From NCBI GenBank assembly GCA_947631455.1, contig CANRLH010000002.1:62001-126000 (forward strand): a DNA stretch of 64,000 nt, written 5' to 3'. Shown in pieces: positions 33,837-42,804 of this stretch. The notes under the pieces are model-generated. The model made no database searches. It saw only the letters and a program-made list of their open reading frames with translations, and was not told the DNA's origin. This DNA comes from an uncultured Clostridia bacterium. GTDB taxonomy: Bacteria; Bacillota; Clostridia; Oscillospirales; Ruminococcaceae. A program made the position numbers and the translations under genes. Position 1 is the first letter of the stretch; every line of letters starts with the position of its first letter.

Positions 33837-35017
33837 TCTTCTACATTCCTTTCATTTCTTTCTGTTTCGGTCAGAGCTTCAGGTGCGTTTTGCACATAAG
33901 ACTTGGCTTCAAGCCGTTCGTTTACCCTTTCTTTTACGATTTTATATATCGTTGCGGCAAGCGGAACGGAGAATATCATACCGAAAACTCCAAACAGACT
34001 GCCACCGACCGTAACTGCAGCCAGCACCCATATTGATGGAAGTCCTACCGACGATCCAACAACACGTGTATATATTATGTTTTCCTCAAGAATTTGCACA
34101 ACTACAAACATTACTATAAATATTATAGCTTTTATCGGATTGACTGTAAATATTAAAAACGAGCCTATGATAACTCCTATCCATGCGCCAAAAATCGGTA
34201 TCCACGCAGTGATACCAACAATAACCCCGGTCAGCAGAGCGTGCGGCAGTCTGAAAATCGCCATTCCCACGCCGATGATTATCCCTAACAGCAAAGCGTC
34301 AGTGCATTGCCCAATAACAAAGCTTGAAAAGGTCTTGTTTGCGATGGATATGTAGTGCCCTAACTTTTCTGAACTGTAGGGATTATATGCTCTCGTAAGT
34401 TTTTTAAACTGCCGTATAAGATTTTCCTTGTTTGCAAGAAGGTAAATCGCGAATATAAGAGCAACAACTGTAGTTGTGATTCCGGAAATAGTGGTTGAGG
34501 CTATTGAAAAAGCACTGTCAAGAAGCCCGGTGGCGCCGCTTGTTATAAACGACGTTATACGCGGAAACAATTCGTTCCAGTCTGTGTTAGAAGCGTTAAA
34601 GAAGTCTGCGAGAAAGGTATCTGCCAGATTTCTGTTGACCCATTTGCCAAGGTTATCGATTGCTGCTGGTATTTCCTCACCCAAAATTGTGAAAGCGCGG
34701 ATAAGCTCTGGTATTATAAGAGAAACCGCAGCGAAAACTATAAGTGCCAAAAGAAGTATGGATGCAGAAAGACATACCGGGCGGCGAGATTTTATTAGTG
34801 TGGCTTTTTTGGAATTAGGAAAATAAATCCGTTCAAATCCTCTCATTAAAATGTTCAGAACAAAGGCAACGATAAGCCCAAGGACAAGCGGAAAGACAGC
34901 GTCGAAAATAAGCGCTATCAGCTTGCCTATTTCAGTTGAATACTTGATCAGCAGTATAACGCACACAATCAAAACGCCGAATTTTATAAGTCTTTTATTT
35001 TTGTTAGTAAGCTTCAT
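33833..35017 (-). CDS. AI-2E family transporter (PerM-like permease)
   Basis: This 394-residue polytopic protein has about eight membrane helices. The first two form a hairpin (about 11-30 and 35-57), and the family region FVIGQCTDALLLGIIIGVGM precedes GLPSIWVLAAVTVGGSLFGVFGMIFSVPLAA (about 325-355), a hallmark of the AI-2E/PerM family. Members have been tied to quorum signal export or Na+/H+ antiport, so the substrate is open. It lies between nadB (11 bp) and nadC (4-nt overlap), which raises the possibility of a role linked to NAD precursors (inference only). Confidence 0.88.
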   Translation of the reverse strand: MKLTNKNKRLIKFGVLIVCVILLIKYSTEIGKLIALIFDAVFPLVLGLIVAFVLNILMRGFERIYFPNSKKATLIKSRRPVCLSASILLLALIVFAAVSLIIPELIRAFTILGEEIPAAIDNLGKWVNRNLADTFLADFFNASNTDWNELFPRITSFITSGATGLLDSAFSIASTTISGITTTVVALIFAIYLLANKENLIRQFKKLTRAYNPYSSEKLGHYISIANKTFSSFVIGQCTDALLLGIIIGVGMAIFRLPHALLTGVIVGITAWIPIFGAWIGVIIGSFLIFTVNPIKAIIFIVMFVVVQILEENIIYTRVVGSSVGLPSIWVLAAVTVGGSLFGVFGMIFSVPLAATIYKIVKERVNERLEAKSYVQNAPEALTETERNERNVEE

Positions 35018-35028
35018 TTATTCACCGC

Positions 35029-36543
35029 CTAGTAATTGTTAAGCTCTCCCTCTACCCAGTTCCAGCTTTTAAGCTCAAGGCTTTCGGTTGCGGTTTTGTT
35101 TGCCTCCTCTAAAATTATATAGGCGACCGTCGCCAACGACCTTGCCTCAACGAAATCCCTGTCGATTTTAAATACGCCGGTGTCAAGTATTTCTTTAAGC
35201 CTTATTATGTCGTCAAAGCCATCAAAAAGCTTTTTGATGTTGGGCATTACAAAATACGCCGACTGCATAATGCTTCGTATCTTGGTCCGCATACCGTTTG
35301 GGATATGAGGGGCGTTTTCATGGACGTCAAACTGATACGGAGCATAAGGCCTTTTCATTCCTTTTGCTCTGTCGTTTATCACGGTGGCTGCACGGCGTGA
35401 AAATACAAGCGCTTCTAACAGAGAGTTTGAAGCAAGACGGTTGTTTCCGTGAACACCTGTGTGAGAGCATTCTCCGCACGCGAAAAGATTGTCAACAGTT
35501 GTTTCACTTTTCTCGTCCACAGCAATTCCGCCCATAAGATAGTGCTGGCAGGGATAGATCGGTATAAAGTCCGTGGTCATATCAAAGCCTGCTTCCAAAA
35601 GCTTTTGATATATCATAGGAAACCGGGATCTTATAAATTCAGGATCCTTGTGAGTAATATCCAAGTAAAACTTATCCGATTTGGTACTCTGCTCTTCAAA
35701 AATTATAGAATGAGAAACCACATCTCTCGGTGCAAGCTCAAGACGTTGATCGTACTTGTGCATAAATCTTTCGCCAAAGCAGTTTCTTAAATATGCTCCT
35801 TCGCCCCTGACTGCCTCTGAAATCAAGAAGCATTCACGGGTGTTTTTGTTTTTAAATGCGGTCGGGTGAAACTGAATGTAGCTAAGATGAGTTATTTTTG
35901 CGCCCATGTTGTAAGCAAATGTTATTCCATCACCGGTAGCGATGGCAGAATTAGTGGTATATTCGTACACCCGGCCGATCCCGCCTGTGGCAAAAACTGC
36001 AAAGTGAGAATTGAAAATAAGATATTTTTCGTCTTTTAAAACATGAAACGAGAATCCCGTAGGAGTTTTCTTTACATCACATATCAAAGCGTCCTGAGCA
36101 ATGGTCACGTTTTCGAGTGTTAGCACGTATTCTCTTAGTTTTGTAGTTATTTCATCGCCTGTTGCGTCTTTTCTGTGAAATATTCTGTGCATACTGTGCC
36201 CGCCCTCAAGAGTGCGGTGATATTCTCCGTTGTCAGTCCTGTCAAATTCCACGCCGAGTTTAATTATTCTGTCAATGTCTATGTGAGCCTCGTTGACTAA
36301 AATGCTGGTTGTTTTGGGATTGTTTTCAAAACCTCCGGCAACAAAGGTGTCGTGCTTGTGGTATTCCGGAGAATCCTCCGGTGAGTTGTATACTCCTGCA
36401 ATGCCACCTTGTGCAAGGGATGAGTTGCAAAGCGAAAGCTCAGCTTTTGAAAGCAAAAGCACACGTAGATTTTTTGAAAGATTTATTGCAGCGTATAGAC
36501 CTGCGACTCCGCATCCTGCAACAATAACGTCATAATTATTCAT
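35029..36543 (-). CDS. nadB: L-aspartate oxidase
   Basis: FAD enzyme oxidising L-aspartate to iminoaspartate, the first step of quinolinate synthesis. 504 residues: the FAD dinucleotide motif VAGCGVAGLYAAINLS at the N-terminus, SSLAQGGIAGVYN, EGGHSMHRIFHRKDATG, FATGGIG, QFHPTAF, GEGAYLRN and HGNNRLASNSLLEALVFSRRAA (about 375-396). The C-terminal helical domain is short. First gene of the nadB-permease-nadC-PASTA transcript. Quinolinate synthase (nadA), normally a neighbour, is absent from the window. Confidence 0.96.
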   Translation of the reverse strand: MNNYDVIVAGCGVAGLYAAINLSKNLRVLLLSKAELSLCNSSLAQGGIAGVYNSPEDSPEYHKHDTFVAGGFENNPKTTSILVNEAHIDIDRIIKLGVEFDRTDNGEYHRTLEGGHSMHRIFHRKDATGDEITTKLREYVLTLENVTIAQDALICDVKKTPTGFSFHVLKDEKYLIFNSHFAVFATGGIGRVYEYTTNSAIATGDGITFAYNMGAKITHLSYIQFHPTAFKNKNTRECFLISEAVRGEGAYLRNCFGERFMHKYDQRLELAPRDVVSHSIIFEEQSTKSDKFYLDITHKDPEFIRSRFPMIYQKLLEAGFDMTTDFIPIYPCQHYLMGGIAVDEKSETTVDNLFACGECSHTGVHGNNRLASNSLLEALVFSRRAATVINDRAKGMKRPYAPYQFDVHENAPHIPNGMRTKIRSIMQSAYFVMPNIKKLFDGFDDIIRLKEILDTGVFKIDRDFVEARSLATVAYIILEEANKTATESLELKSWNWVEGELNNY

Positions 36544-36879
36544 TGCTTTATGACACAGCCTTTCCGTAGTTTGAAGTGAATATATATTTATAATTTGATG
36601 TCAAAATATGAATTATCACATCCGACTGTTATCATTTGACCTGAAAGAAGAAAATCTTATTGCTTAGACCCATTTACTTAATCATTTTAATAATAACACA
36701 AAACATTGAGAAATTCCATACTTTTCACGCAATTTTTTAAAAGAATCCGAAAAAATTGCGTTTTGAATAAGTACAGTGTTTTTTCCCATAATTATTTTTA
36801 TAAGTGAAAAGCTTATATTTACCGCGCTGTGGATTTTAGTACATAATAAATTTCGAAATGCGGAAAGGGGATCATTATT
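36544..36879. other. Divergent intergenic region without a gene
   Basis: About 335 AT-rich bases between nadB (minus) and the phosphohexomutase-like gene (plus). A TTGACA on the minus strand (36599-36604) may be the -35 of the nad operon, but no well-spaced -10 follows. No clear plus-strand promoter or RNA is seen. Confidence 0.4.
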
Positions 36880-38019
36880 TTGAGAAGGTTTTGTTTTGAC
36901 GACGGAAGTGCGCGGATCGATTCGCTTCAAAGTGCAGCGAAATTTGCGCTTGCATTCGGAACGTGCTTAAGTGTAGGTGACAGGGCGGTTTTGAGCTTTT
37001 CCGGAAAAGAGGATTCAAAGCTTTACGGTGACATAATAGCAAAAACTTTGTCGGGAATCGGTATAAATGTGTTCGTTTTGTCTTTAAGCGAGGAATTTTT
37101 GTCGTCATTCTGTGCAAACGCTTTGTCAGCAAGGTGTTATCTGCACGTGTATTCGGCTGCATCTGTATGGGTTCGTGCCGCAGGCAAAAACGGCGAACAG
37201 TTAAGCGATATCCTTTTGTCAGAGATTACCGAGCGGTTTAACAGTGAAAGCTTTCGCAGAGTAGACGCGAGAAAACTTGGCGAGATAAAAAGCGCAGATG
37301 AAATTATAAATCTGTATAAAGAGCTAATAAAGCAGGGCATGACTTCGTTTGATGGTCTGTCAGCGAGAGTGAAAACCTCATCAACGCTTGTGGCAGAGCT
37401 TTTTGACGAAATAATAAGAGATAAAAATGACGTTTACGGTGAGGAAATAGTTTTCAGTTTTTCTCTTGACTGCAAAAAGCTTTCGGCATACAGCAGTTCT
37501 ACCGGATATATCTATCATGAAACGCTTGTGATGATTGCACTTAAATACCTTCTTGATAAAGGAGCAAAGATTAAAGTTCCGAATCAATTTTCTTACGTAA
37601 AAGACAGACTGTCTGACGGCGTATCTTTAATTGAAGAAAATGACTATCAGGGGATAAGCTTTGAAAACCGCTTTTTGACAGACAGCTTTTTACTTATGAC
37701 TCTGGTGATACGTTGCCTTTGTGAAAGCAAGAAAAGCCTTAGCGAAGCGGTTTCAGAGATACCGCCGGTGTGTTTTACTGAAAGATATGTTTACACGGGA
37801 AACGGAGCCGATAAAAGAATGGATAAAATGATAGCCTCAGGTTTTTTGGACTTAAGCGGCAGAAGAACTCAAAAAAGCGGAACGACCAGAGCAAAGCTCT
37901 CAAAGGAGGGCAGGGGTATAATGCTTTATGCGGATGCGTATTCTTTTGAGGCCGCAAGCGCAATGTGTGATGAGATAGAAAGATATATAGGCAGAATAAA
38001 TCTTGACAAAGAAGAATAA
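36880..38019 (+). CDS. Degenerate phosphohexomutase-like protein (catalytic motifs lost)
   Basis: This 379-residue protein follows the alpha-D-phosphohexomutase plan. It shows an opening like the GTDGxRG region (FCFDDGSARI), then SFSGKEDSKLYGDIIAKTLSGIGINVFVL, matching the GrDxRxSs and aG.xV elements. Next, where active enzymes have TASHNPxxYNGxKxYGxdG, it reads YSAASVWVRAAGKNGEQ, so the phospho-Ser loop is lost. A DEIINLYKELI helix follows as in the family, and the end GIMLYADAYSFEAASAMCDEIERYI resembles domain 4 without the sugar-phosphate SGTEP loop. It is shorter than the usual 450-500 residues. A non-catalytic or regulatory role is inference. TTG start at 36880 after AAAGGGG; it directly precedes the RNase J gene. 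Confidence 0.55.
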   Translation: MRRFCFDDGSARIDSLQSAAKFALAFGTCLSVGDRAVLSFSGKEDSKLYGDIIAKTLSGIGINVFVLSLSEEFLSSFCANALSARCYLHVYSAASVWVRAAGKNGEQLSDILLSEITERFNSESFRRVDARKLGEIKSADEIINLYKELIKQGMTSFDGLSARVKTSSTLVAELFDEIIRDKNDVYGEEIVFSFSLDCKKLSAYSSSTGYIYHETLVMIALKYLLDKGAKIKVPNQFSYVKDRLSDGVSLIEENDYQGISFENRFLTDSFLLMTLVIRCLCESKKSLSEAVSEIPPVCFTERYVYTGNGADKRMDKMIASGFLDLSGRRTQKSGTTRAKLSKEGRGIMLYADAYSFEAASAMCDEIERYIGRINLDKEE

Positions 38020-38030
38020 AGTGGTATAAT
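38003..38030 (+). promoter_or_regulatory. Promoter of the RNase J gene
   Basis: A perfect TTGACA (38003-38008) and TATAAT (38025-38030) are 16 bp apart, overlapping the 3' end of the preceding gene. It gives a leader of about 175 nt containing AAGCC/GGCTT (38074-38106) followed by a T7 run, and ATTGCG/CGCAAT (38147-38174). Confidence 0.7.
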
Positions 38031-38213
38031 AATAATTAACGTTTGTGTTCGGAAAATAAAAGCTGTCCAAAGCCTTTTTAACATTTATAATGCTGCACAG
38101 GCTTAGGATTTTTTTAAGGATACTATCTGCATTTATGCGGGTTTAATTGCGGTTGTTCGGCAAAAATCGCAATAATTAGAAATACAGAAACGAGGAAAGG
38201 AATAAACCATTTT

Positions 38214-40178
38214 ATGAAAAAACTGAATAACGACAAAGCCAGTACATCAGTCAGCAGTCGTCAAAAGGTTAGCAAGCGTGTGCCGGAGAACGGAAATAAT
38301 GCCGGTGAGCTTACGAATCTTTTTACTATAGGCGTGCCCAAAAGGGATCTTTCGACTATCAGGGAGTCTATGCCGGTAACAAAGCCAAATCGCAAAGCAA
38401 CTGCGTCAAAGTCCTCAAGGGCATCCGCAAAGTCTTCGTCCAGATCAGAGCCAAAGCAAAGGGCGCAGAGCGCTGAAAAGCCCAGACAGAGGACTGCAAG
38501 GCAAAGGGAGCAAAGACGTTCTACGCCACTTAAGATAATACCGCTTGGCGGACTTAATGAGATCGGAAAAAATATGACGGTAATAGAATGTGCAAACGAC
38601 ATTTTCGTCATCGACTGCGGACTTGCGTTTCCGGACAGCGATATGCTGGGAGTAGACCTTGTTCTGCCGGATTACACATACCTTGAAAAAAATGCCGACA
38701 AAATAAGAGGTATAGTGCTTACGCACGGACATGAGGATCACATCGGAGGACTTCCGTATTTTTTAAACAAAATAGACGTTCCCGTATACGGAACGAGACT
38801 TACCATAGGACTTGTAGAGGGAAAGCTTAAGGAAGCCGGACTTCTGGGAAAAACAAAGCTTTCGGTAGTAAATCCGGGAGACACTGTAAAGCTGGGCTGT
38901 ATGGCGGTTGAGTTTATAAGAGTGAACCACTCTATTCCCGATGCTGTGGGAATGGCTATTTTTACACCTGCCGGAATTTTGGTGCATACGGGAGATTTTA
39001 AAGTAGATTTTACCCCTATTGAGGGTGGAACTATTGATCTTGCACGATTTGCTGAGCTTGGCAACAGAGGGGTTTTGGCTTTTATGGCGGACTCCACAAA
39101 CTCAGAACGTCCCGGCTTTACAATGAGTGAAAGAACTGTGGGCGAAAGCTTTTCAAAGCTATTTGCGAGAGCGGACAACAAGAGGATAATAATTGCAACC
39201 TTTGCATCCAACATACATCGAGTGCAGCAGATAATAGACCGTGCCGTAAAGGATGACAGAAAAGTAGCCGTGTCCGGAAGGAGCATGGTAAACGTAATGC
39301 AAAAGGGACGAGAACTGGGATATCTTAAGTGCCCAGATAATATTCTCATTGAGATTGATCAGATAAATAACTACCCGCCGGAAAAGCTTGTTATCATTAC
39401 GACCGGCAGCCAGGGAGAGCCTATGTCGGCTCTTACAAGGATGGCTAGGAATGAGCACAGACAAGTAACGATAACACCGAGAGATTTTATTATAATCTCG
39501 GCAAACCCTATTCCTGGAAACGAAAAGGGAGTAACAAATGTTGTAAACAGTCTTATGAAGCTTGGGGCTGACGTTATATATGAGTCTATGTATGACGTTC
39601 ATGTGTCCGGACACGCTTGTCAGGAGGAGCAGAAGCTTTTGCTTTCTCTTGTAAAGCCAAAGTATTTCATACCCGTTCACGGAGAATATAAGCATCTTGC
39701 AAGACATGCCCAGACGGCTCACGAAACGGGAATAGATTATAGCAACATAATAATTGCGGACCTCGGAAGCGTTATAGAAACGGATGGTGTGGATATGTCG
39801 ATAACCGGTTCTGTAACTGCGGGAAAGGTTTTGGTAGACGGACTCGGAGTGGGGGATGTTGGCGTTATAGTGCTGAGGGACAGAAAACACTTAGCGCAGG
39901 ACGGACTTATCATTGCAGTAGCGACTATCGACAGAAAGAATCGCACTGTACTTGCCGGTCCCGACATAGTGTCAAGAGGCTTTGTATATGTGAGGGAATC
40001 GGAGGAGTTGCTCGACGGCGCAAGAGAGCTTTTGTACGATTCGCTTAAGGATTGCCTTGACCATTCGATATATGAGTGGAGTGCGATGAAAGGCAAGATG
40101 AAAGATTCGCTTTCAAATTATATTTATCAGAAAACAAAGAGGAGCCCGATGATCCTGCCTATAATTATGGAGGTATAA
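38214..40178 (+). CDS. rnj: Ribonuclease J
   Basis: A metallo-beta-lactamase/beta-CASP nuclease with 5' exo- and endonuclease activity in RNA turnover and rRNA maturation. 654 residues. The core begins near 100 (LKIIPLGGLNEIGKNMTVI) and holds THGHEDHIGGLPYF (about 167-180), FRVNHSIPD-type and HTGDFK metal motifs, beta-CASP elements and the C-terminal VHGEYKHL. The first roughly 100 residues are an extension rich in Ser, Lys, Arg and Ala (repeats such as SKSSRASAKSSSRSEPKQRAQ), absent in the Bacillus enzyme and probably disordered and RNA-binding (inference). It precedes gdpP with 130 bp between. Confidence 0.95.
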   Translation: MKKLNNDKASTSVSSRQKVSKRVPENGNNAGELTNLFTIGVPKRDLSTIRESMPVTKPNRKATASKSSRASAKSSSRSEPKQRAQSAEKPRQRTARQREQRRSTPLKIIPLGGLNEIGKNMTVIECANDIFVIDCGLAFPDSDMLGVDLVLPDYTYLEKNADKIRGIVLTHGHEDHIGGLPYFLNKIDVPVYGTRLTIGLVEGKLKEAGLLGKTKLSVVNPGDTVKLGCMAVEFIRVNHSIPDAVGMAIFTPAGILVHTGDFKVDFTPIEGGTIDLARFAELGNRGVLAFMADSTNSERPGFTMSERTVGESFSKLFARADNKRIIIATFASNIHRVQQIIDRAVKDDRKVAVSGRSMVNVMQKGRELGYLKCPDNILIEIDQINNYPPEKLVIITTGSQGEPMSALTRMARNEHRQVTITPRDFIIISANPIPGNEKGVTNVVNSLMKLGADVIYESMYDVHVSGHACQEEQKLLLSLVKPKYFIPVHGEYKHLARHAQTAHETGIDYSNIIIADLGSVIETDGVDMSITGSVTAGKVLVDGLGVGDVGVIVLRDRKHLAQDGLIIAVATIDRKNRTVLAGPDIVSRGFVYVRESEELLDGARELLYDSLKDCLDHSIYEWSAMKGKMKDSLSNYIYQKTKRSPMILPIIMEV

Positions 40179-40308
40179 TCATCAAAGGGTGCGATTGATG
40201 ATTTAATAATAGCTTACTAAGGTCAAAAGCCGCGACAGATTATTTTATTAAGAATTCAAATAAAGGGATAAGTATATGTTTTAGATTATCCCCGGGAGGC
40301 AAAGAGGT

Positions 40309-42300
40309 ATGAAAAAGAAAATACAGATCCCAATTCTCATGTCATTTTTGTTGCTTTCCCTGTCAGCGGTATTTACGTCTATTTATATAATTGCAGGCAA
40401 CGGAGCGAAAAATATCGGAATTGCGGCGCTGGTGATAAGTCTTATAGCAATAGCTGTGCTTTCAGTATATGTTATTATTTCCGAGAATAACAATCTTCGG
40501 TACATTGCAAAAATGTCTCACGATTTAAGGGTCACCCAGAGGGAGACTCTTTACAATTTTCCAACTCCCGTTTTGATAGTCGATGAAAACAGAACGGTAG
40601 TCTGGGTAAACGATGCTTTTTCCAAGCAGCTTTTTTCTGAATCAGAGTCGTTCGGCGTAAATATATCAGAGCTTTTTATGGTGAACTTTGATATGATGTT
40701 TCACGAGCAGGGGACGATCGTAAGAATACATGAAAGATACTTTTTGGCAAAAGCGGTAAGGCCGGAAAATGACCTGATAGGTCTTGCGATGATATATCTG
40801 CACGATGAGACCGAGTTTAAAAAGCTTCAGAGAGAGCACACTCTGTCTCACCCGTCTGTTCTCATCATATCGGTTGACAATTACGATGATGCGCTTCAGA
40901 ACTCCCGCGCCAGCGAAAAGAGCACGATTGTCGGAGAAATAGAGCGTCTGGTTGAGGATTTTGTGGATTCGACAACGGGAATAGCAGTAAACATATCCTC
41001 ATCAAGGTTTGTTGTCGTTCTTGAAGAGCGGCATCTGCTCAAGTGTATAGAAAATAAATTTGATATACTTGACAAAGCGAGATCAATACTTGTAGGAAAA
41101 AGCCAGCCTATAACATTGTCAATAGGTGTCGGCAAGGATGCGGGAACACTTTCTCAGAGCGAGGTATATGCAAGACAGGCGCTTGATATGTGTCTGGGAC
41201 GAGGCGGAGATCAGGTTGCGATAAAGACCGATAACGGATTTGAGTTTTTCGGCGGAATGTCAAAGGGCGTTGAAAGGCGCACTAAGGTAAGAAGCCGTGT
41301 TATCGCCGCAGCTATACTTGAGGTCGTTAAGAATGCTTACACAGTGTTTATAATGGGACACCGAAACGGTGATCTTGACAGTATTGGTTCTGCAACGGGA
41401 CTTGCTGCGGCCTTGCGTCAAAAGGGTAAGCAGGCATATGTTGTATGTGATTTGGATCACAATCTTGCAAGCGTTATGATAAATCACATAAACGCAAACG
41501 AAAGCTCTGAATTTTATATATCGCCGCAAAGAGCGATGAATGTGAAAACGCAGGACAGCGTTCTTGTGATAGTGGATACGCATAATCCCGATATTCTTGA
41601 CAGCACAGAACTTTACAGAATGTTTGATAAGGTAGTAGTTATCGATCACCACAGACGTATGGTAAATGCAATCGAAAATGCGGTGGTTTTTTATAATGAG
41701 CCAAATGCTTCTTCGGCGTCCGAAATGGTTGCTGAGATAGTTCAGTACTTCAGCGAGGACATGAGGCTTTCTCCGCATATAGCTGAAAGTCTTCTTGCCG
41801 GAATAATGCTTGATACCAAAAACTTTGTGTTCAAGACGGGCGTCAGAACTTTTGAAGCGGCAGCATATTTAAGAGGACAGGGAGCTGACACAACGGCTGT
41901 AAAGACGATGTTTGCAACGCCGATAGATACTTATAGAGAAAAATCAAAGCTTATAAATGACGCAGAGCTGTACGGAACATGTGCGATTGCAGATGGAGAT
42001 GGCGACAATGATGCCGTGCGTCTTGCGGCTGCACAGGCGGCAGATGAGCTTTTAGGAATTTCCGGAATAAAGGCATCGTTTGTTTTGTATGAAAGCAATG
42101 CTATGACTGCGATCAGTGCCAGAAGTATGGGAGACGTTAACGTGCAGGTCATAATGGAGGCTTTAGGCGGCGGCGGACACCACAACATGGCGGGTGCGCA
42201 GGTAAATATGAATCTGTTTGACGCAAAGGAAAAGCTAAAGGAAATATTGAGAGAAACAGTAAACGGCTTTTCTGATGAGATAAAGGAAAGCAGGGATTAA
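40309..42300 (+). CDS. gdpP: GdpP-type c-di-AMP phosphodiesterase (DHH/DHHA1)
   Basis: This membrane enzyme degrades c-di-AMP, controlling potassium and wall homeostasis. 663 residues: two N-terminal helices (about 7-28 and 35-57), a PAS-like domain (about 75-170), a degenerate GGDEF domain without the GGDEF motif (about 175-305), a DHH domain (MGHRNGDLDSIGSA near 347-360; VDTHNPD; VVIDHHRR near 445-452) and a DHHA1 domain with GGGGHHNMAGAQ (about 622-633). The metal ligands are all present. It heads the gdpP-rplI-dnaB block, a conserved order in Firmicutes. Confidence 0.95.
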   Translation: MKKKIQIPILMSFLLLSLSAVFTSIYIIAGNGAKNIGIAALVISLIAIAVLSVYVIISENNNLRYIAKMSHDLRVTQRETLYNFPTPVLIVDENRTVVWVNDAFSKQLFSESESFGVNISELFMVNFDMMFHEQGTIVRIHERYFLAKAVRPENDLIGLAMIYLHDETEFKKLQREHTLSHPSVLIISVDNYDDALQNSRASEKSTIVGEIERLVEDFVDSTTGIAVNISSSRFVVVLEERHLLKCIENKFDILDKARSILVGKSQPITLSIGVGKDAGTLSQSEVYARQALDMCLGRGGDQVAIKTDNGFEFFGGMSKGVERRTKVRSRVIAAAILEVVKNAYTVFIMGHRNGDLDSIGSATGLAAALRQKGKQAYVVCDLDHNLASVMINHINANESSEFYISPQRAMNVKTQDSVLVIVDTHNPDILDSTELYRMFDKVVVIDHHRRMVNAIENAVVFYNEPNASSASEMVAEIVQYFSEDMRLSPHIAESLLAGIMLDTKNFVFKTGVRTFEAAAYLRGQGADTTAVKTMFATPIDTYREKSKLINDAELYGTCAIADGDGDNDAVRLAAAQAADELLGISGIKASFVLYESNAMTAISARSMGDVNVQVIMEALGGGGHHNMAGAQVNMNLFDAKEKLKEILRETVNGFSDEIKESRD

Positions 42301-42335
42301 GATATAAATACAGTCATTAAAGGAGTGACACACTT

Positions 42336-42785
42336 ATGAAGGTTATTTTTTTACAGGACGTTAAGGGCTCGGGCAAGGCAGGAGATATAAAAAACGTGGC
42401 AGACGGATACGCAAGAAATTTTCTGTTGGGAAAAGGACTTGCTGTAGAGGCTACTGCTAAGAATTTGAACGAGCTTAAAGGAAAGCAGGAGGCTGTTCAG
42501 CACAAAAAGGATGTTGAAAAAGCTTCAAATCAGGAAATTGCAAATGTCCTTGAGGGAAAGACAGTAAAGATTCCGGCAAAGGCGGGAAACGGCGGAAGGC
42601 TGTTCGGAGCGGTAACATCGGCTACTGTTTCTCAGGAAATAGACAAGCAGTATAAAATATCTATTGACAAAAAGAAGATATCCTTAAAAGGCGGAGACAT
42701 AAAGGCCTTCGGAGATTACGAGGCGAATGTAAAGCTTTCTCAGGGAATATCTTTTGCGGTAAAGGTATCAGTATCAGAGGAATAG
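42336..42785 (+). CDS. rplI: 50S ribosomal protein L9
   Basis: 149 residues, the normal length for bL9. The N-terminal signature [30 protein letters not shown] matches the family, followed by the connecting helix and the C-terminal RNA-binding domain ([14 protein letters not shown]). SD AAAGGAGTG. It lies between gdpP (35 bp) and dnaB (19 bp), the usual arrangement. Confidence 0.97.
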   Translation: MKVIFLQDVKGSGKAGDIKNVADGYARNFLLGKGLAVEATAKNLNELKGKQEAVQHKKDVEKASNQEIANVLEGKTVKIPAKAGNGGRLFGAVTSATVSQEIDKQYKISIDKKKISLKGGDIKAFGDYEANVKLSQGISFAVKVSVSEE

Positions 42786-42804
42786 GATTTTTGAGGTAGA
42801 GAAA

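Noticed and set aside
41070-41260. GGDEF-like region in GdpP considered as an active diguanylate cyclase
   Set aside because: The GG(D/E)EF signature is absent; this degenerate domain is standard in GdpP.
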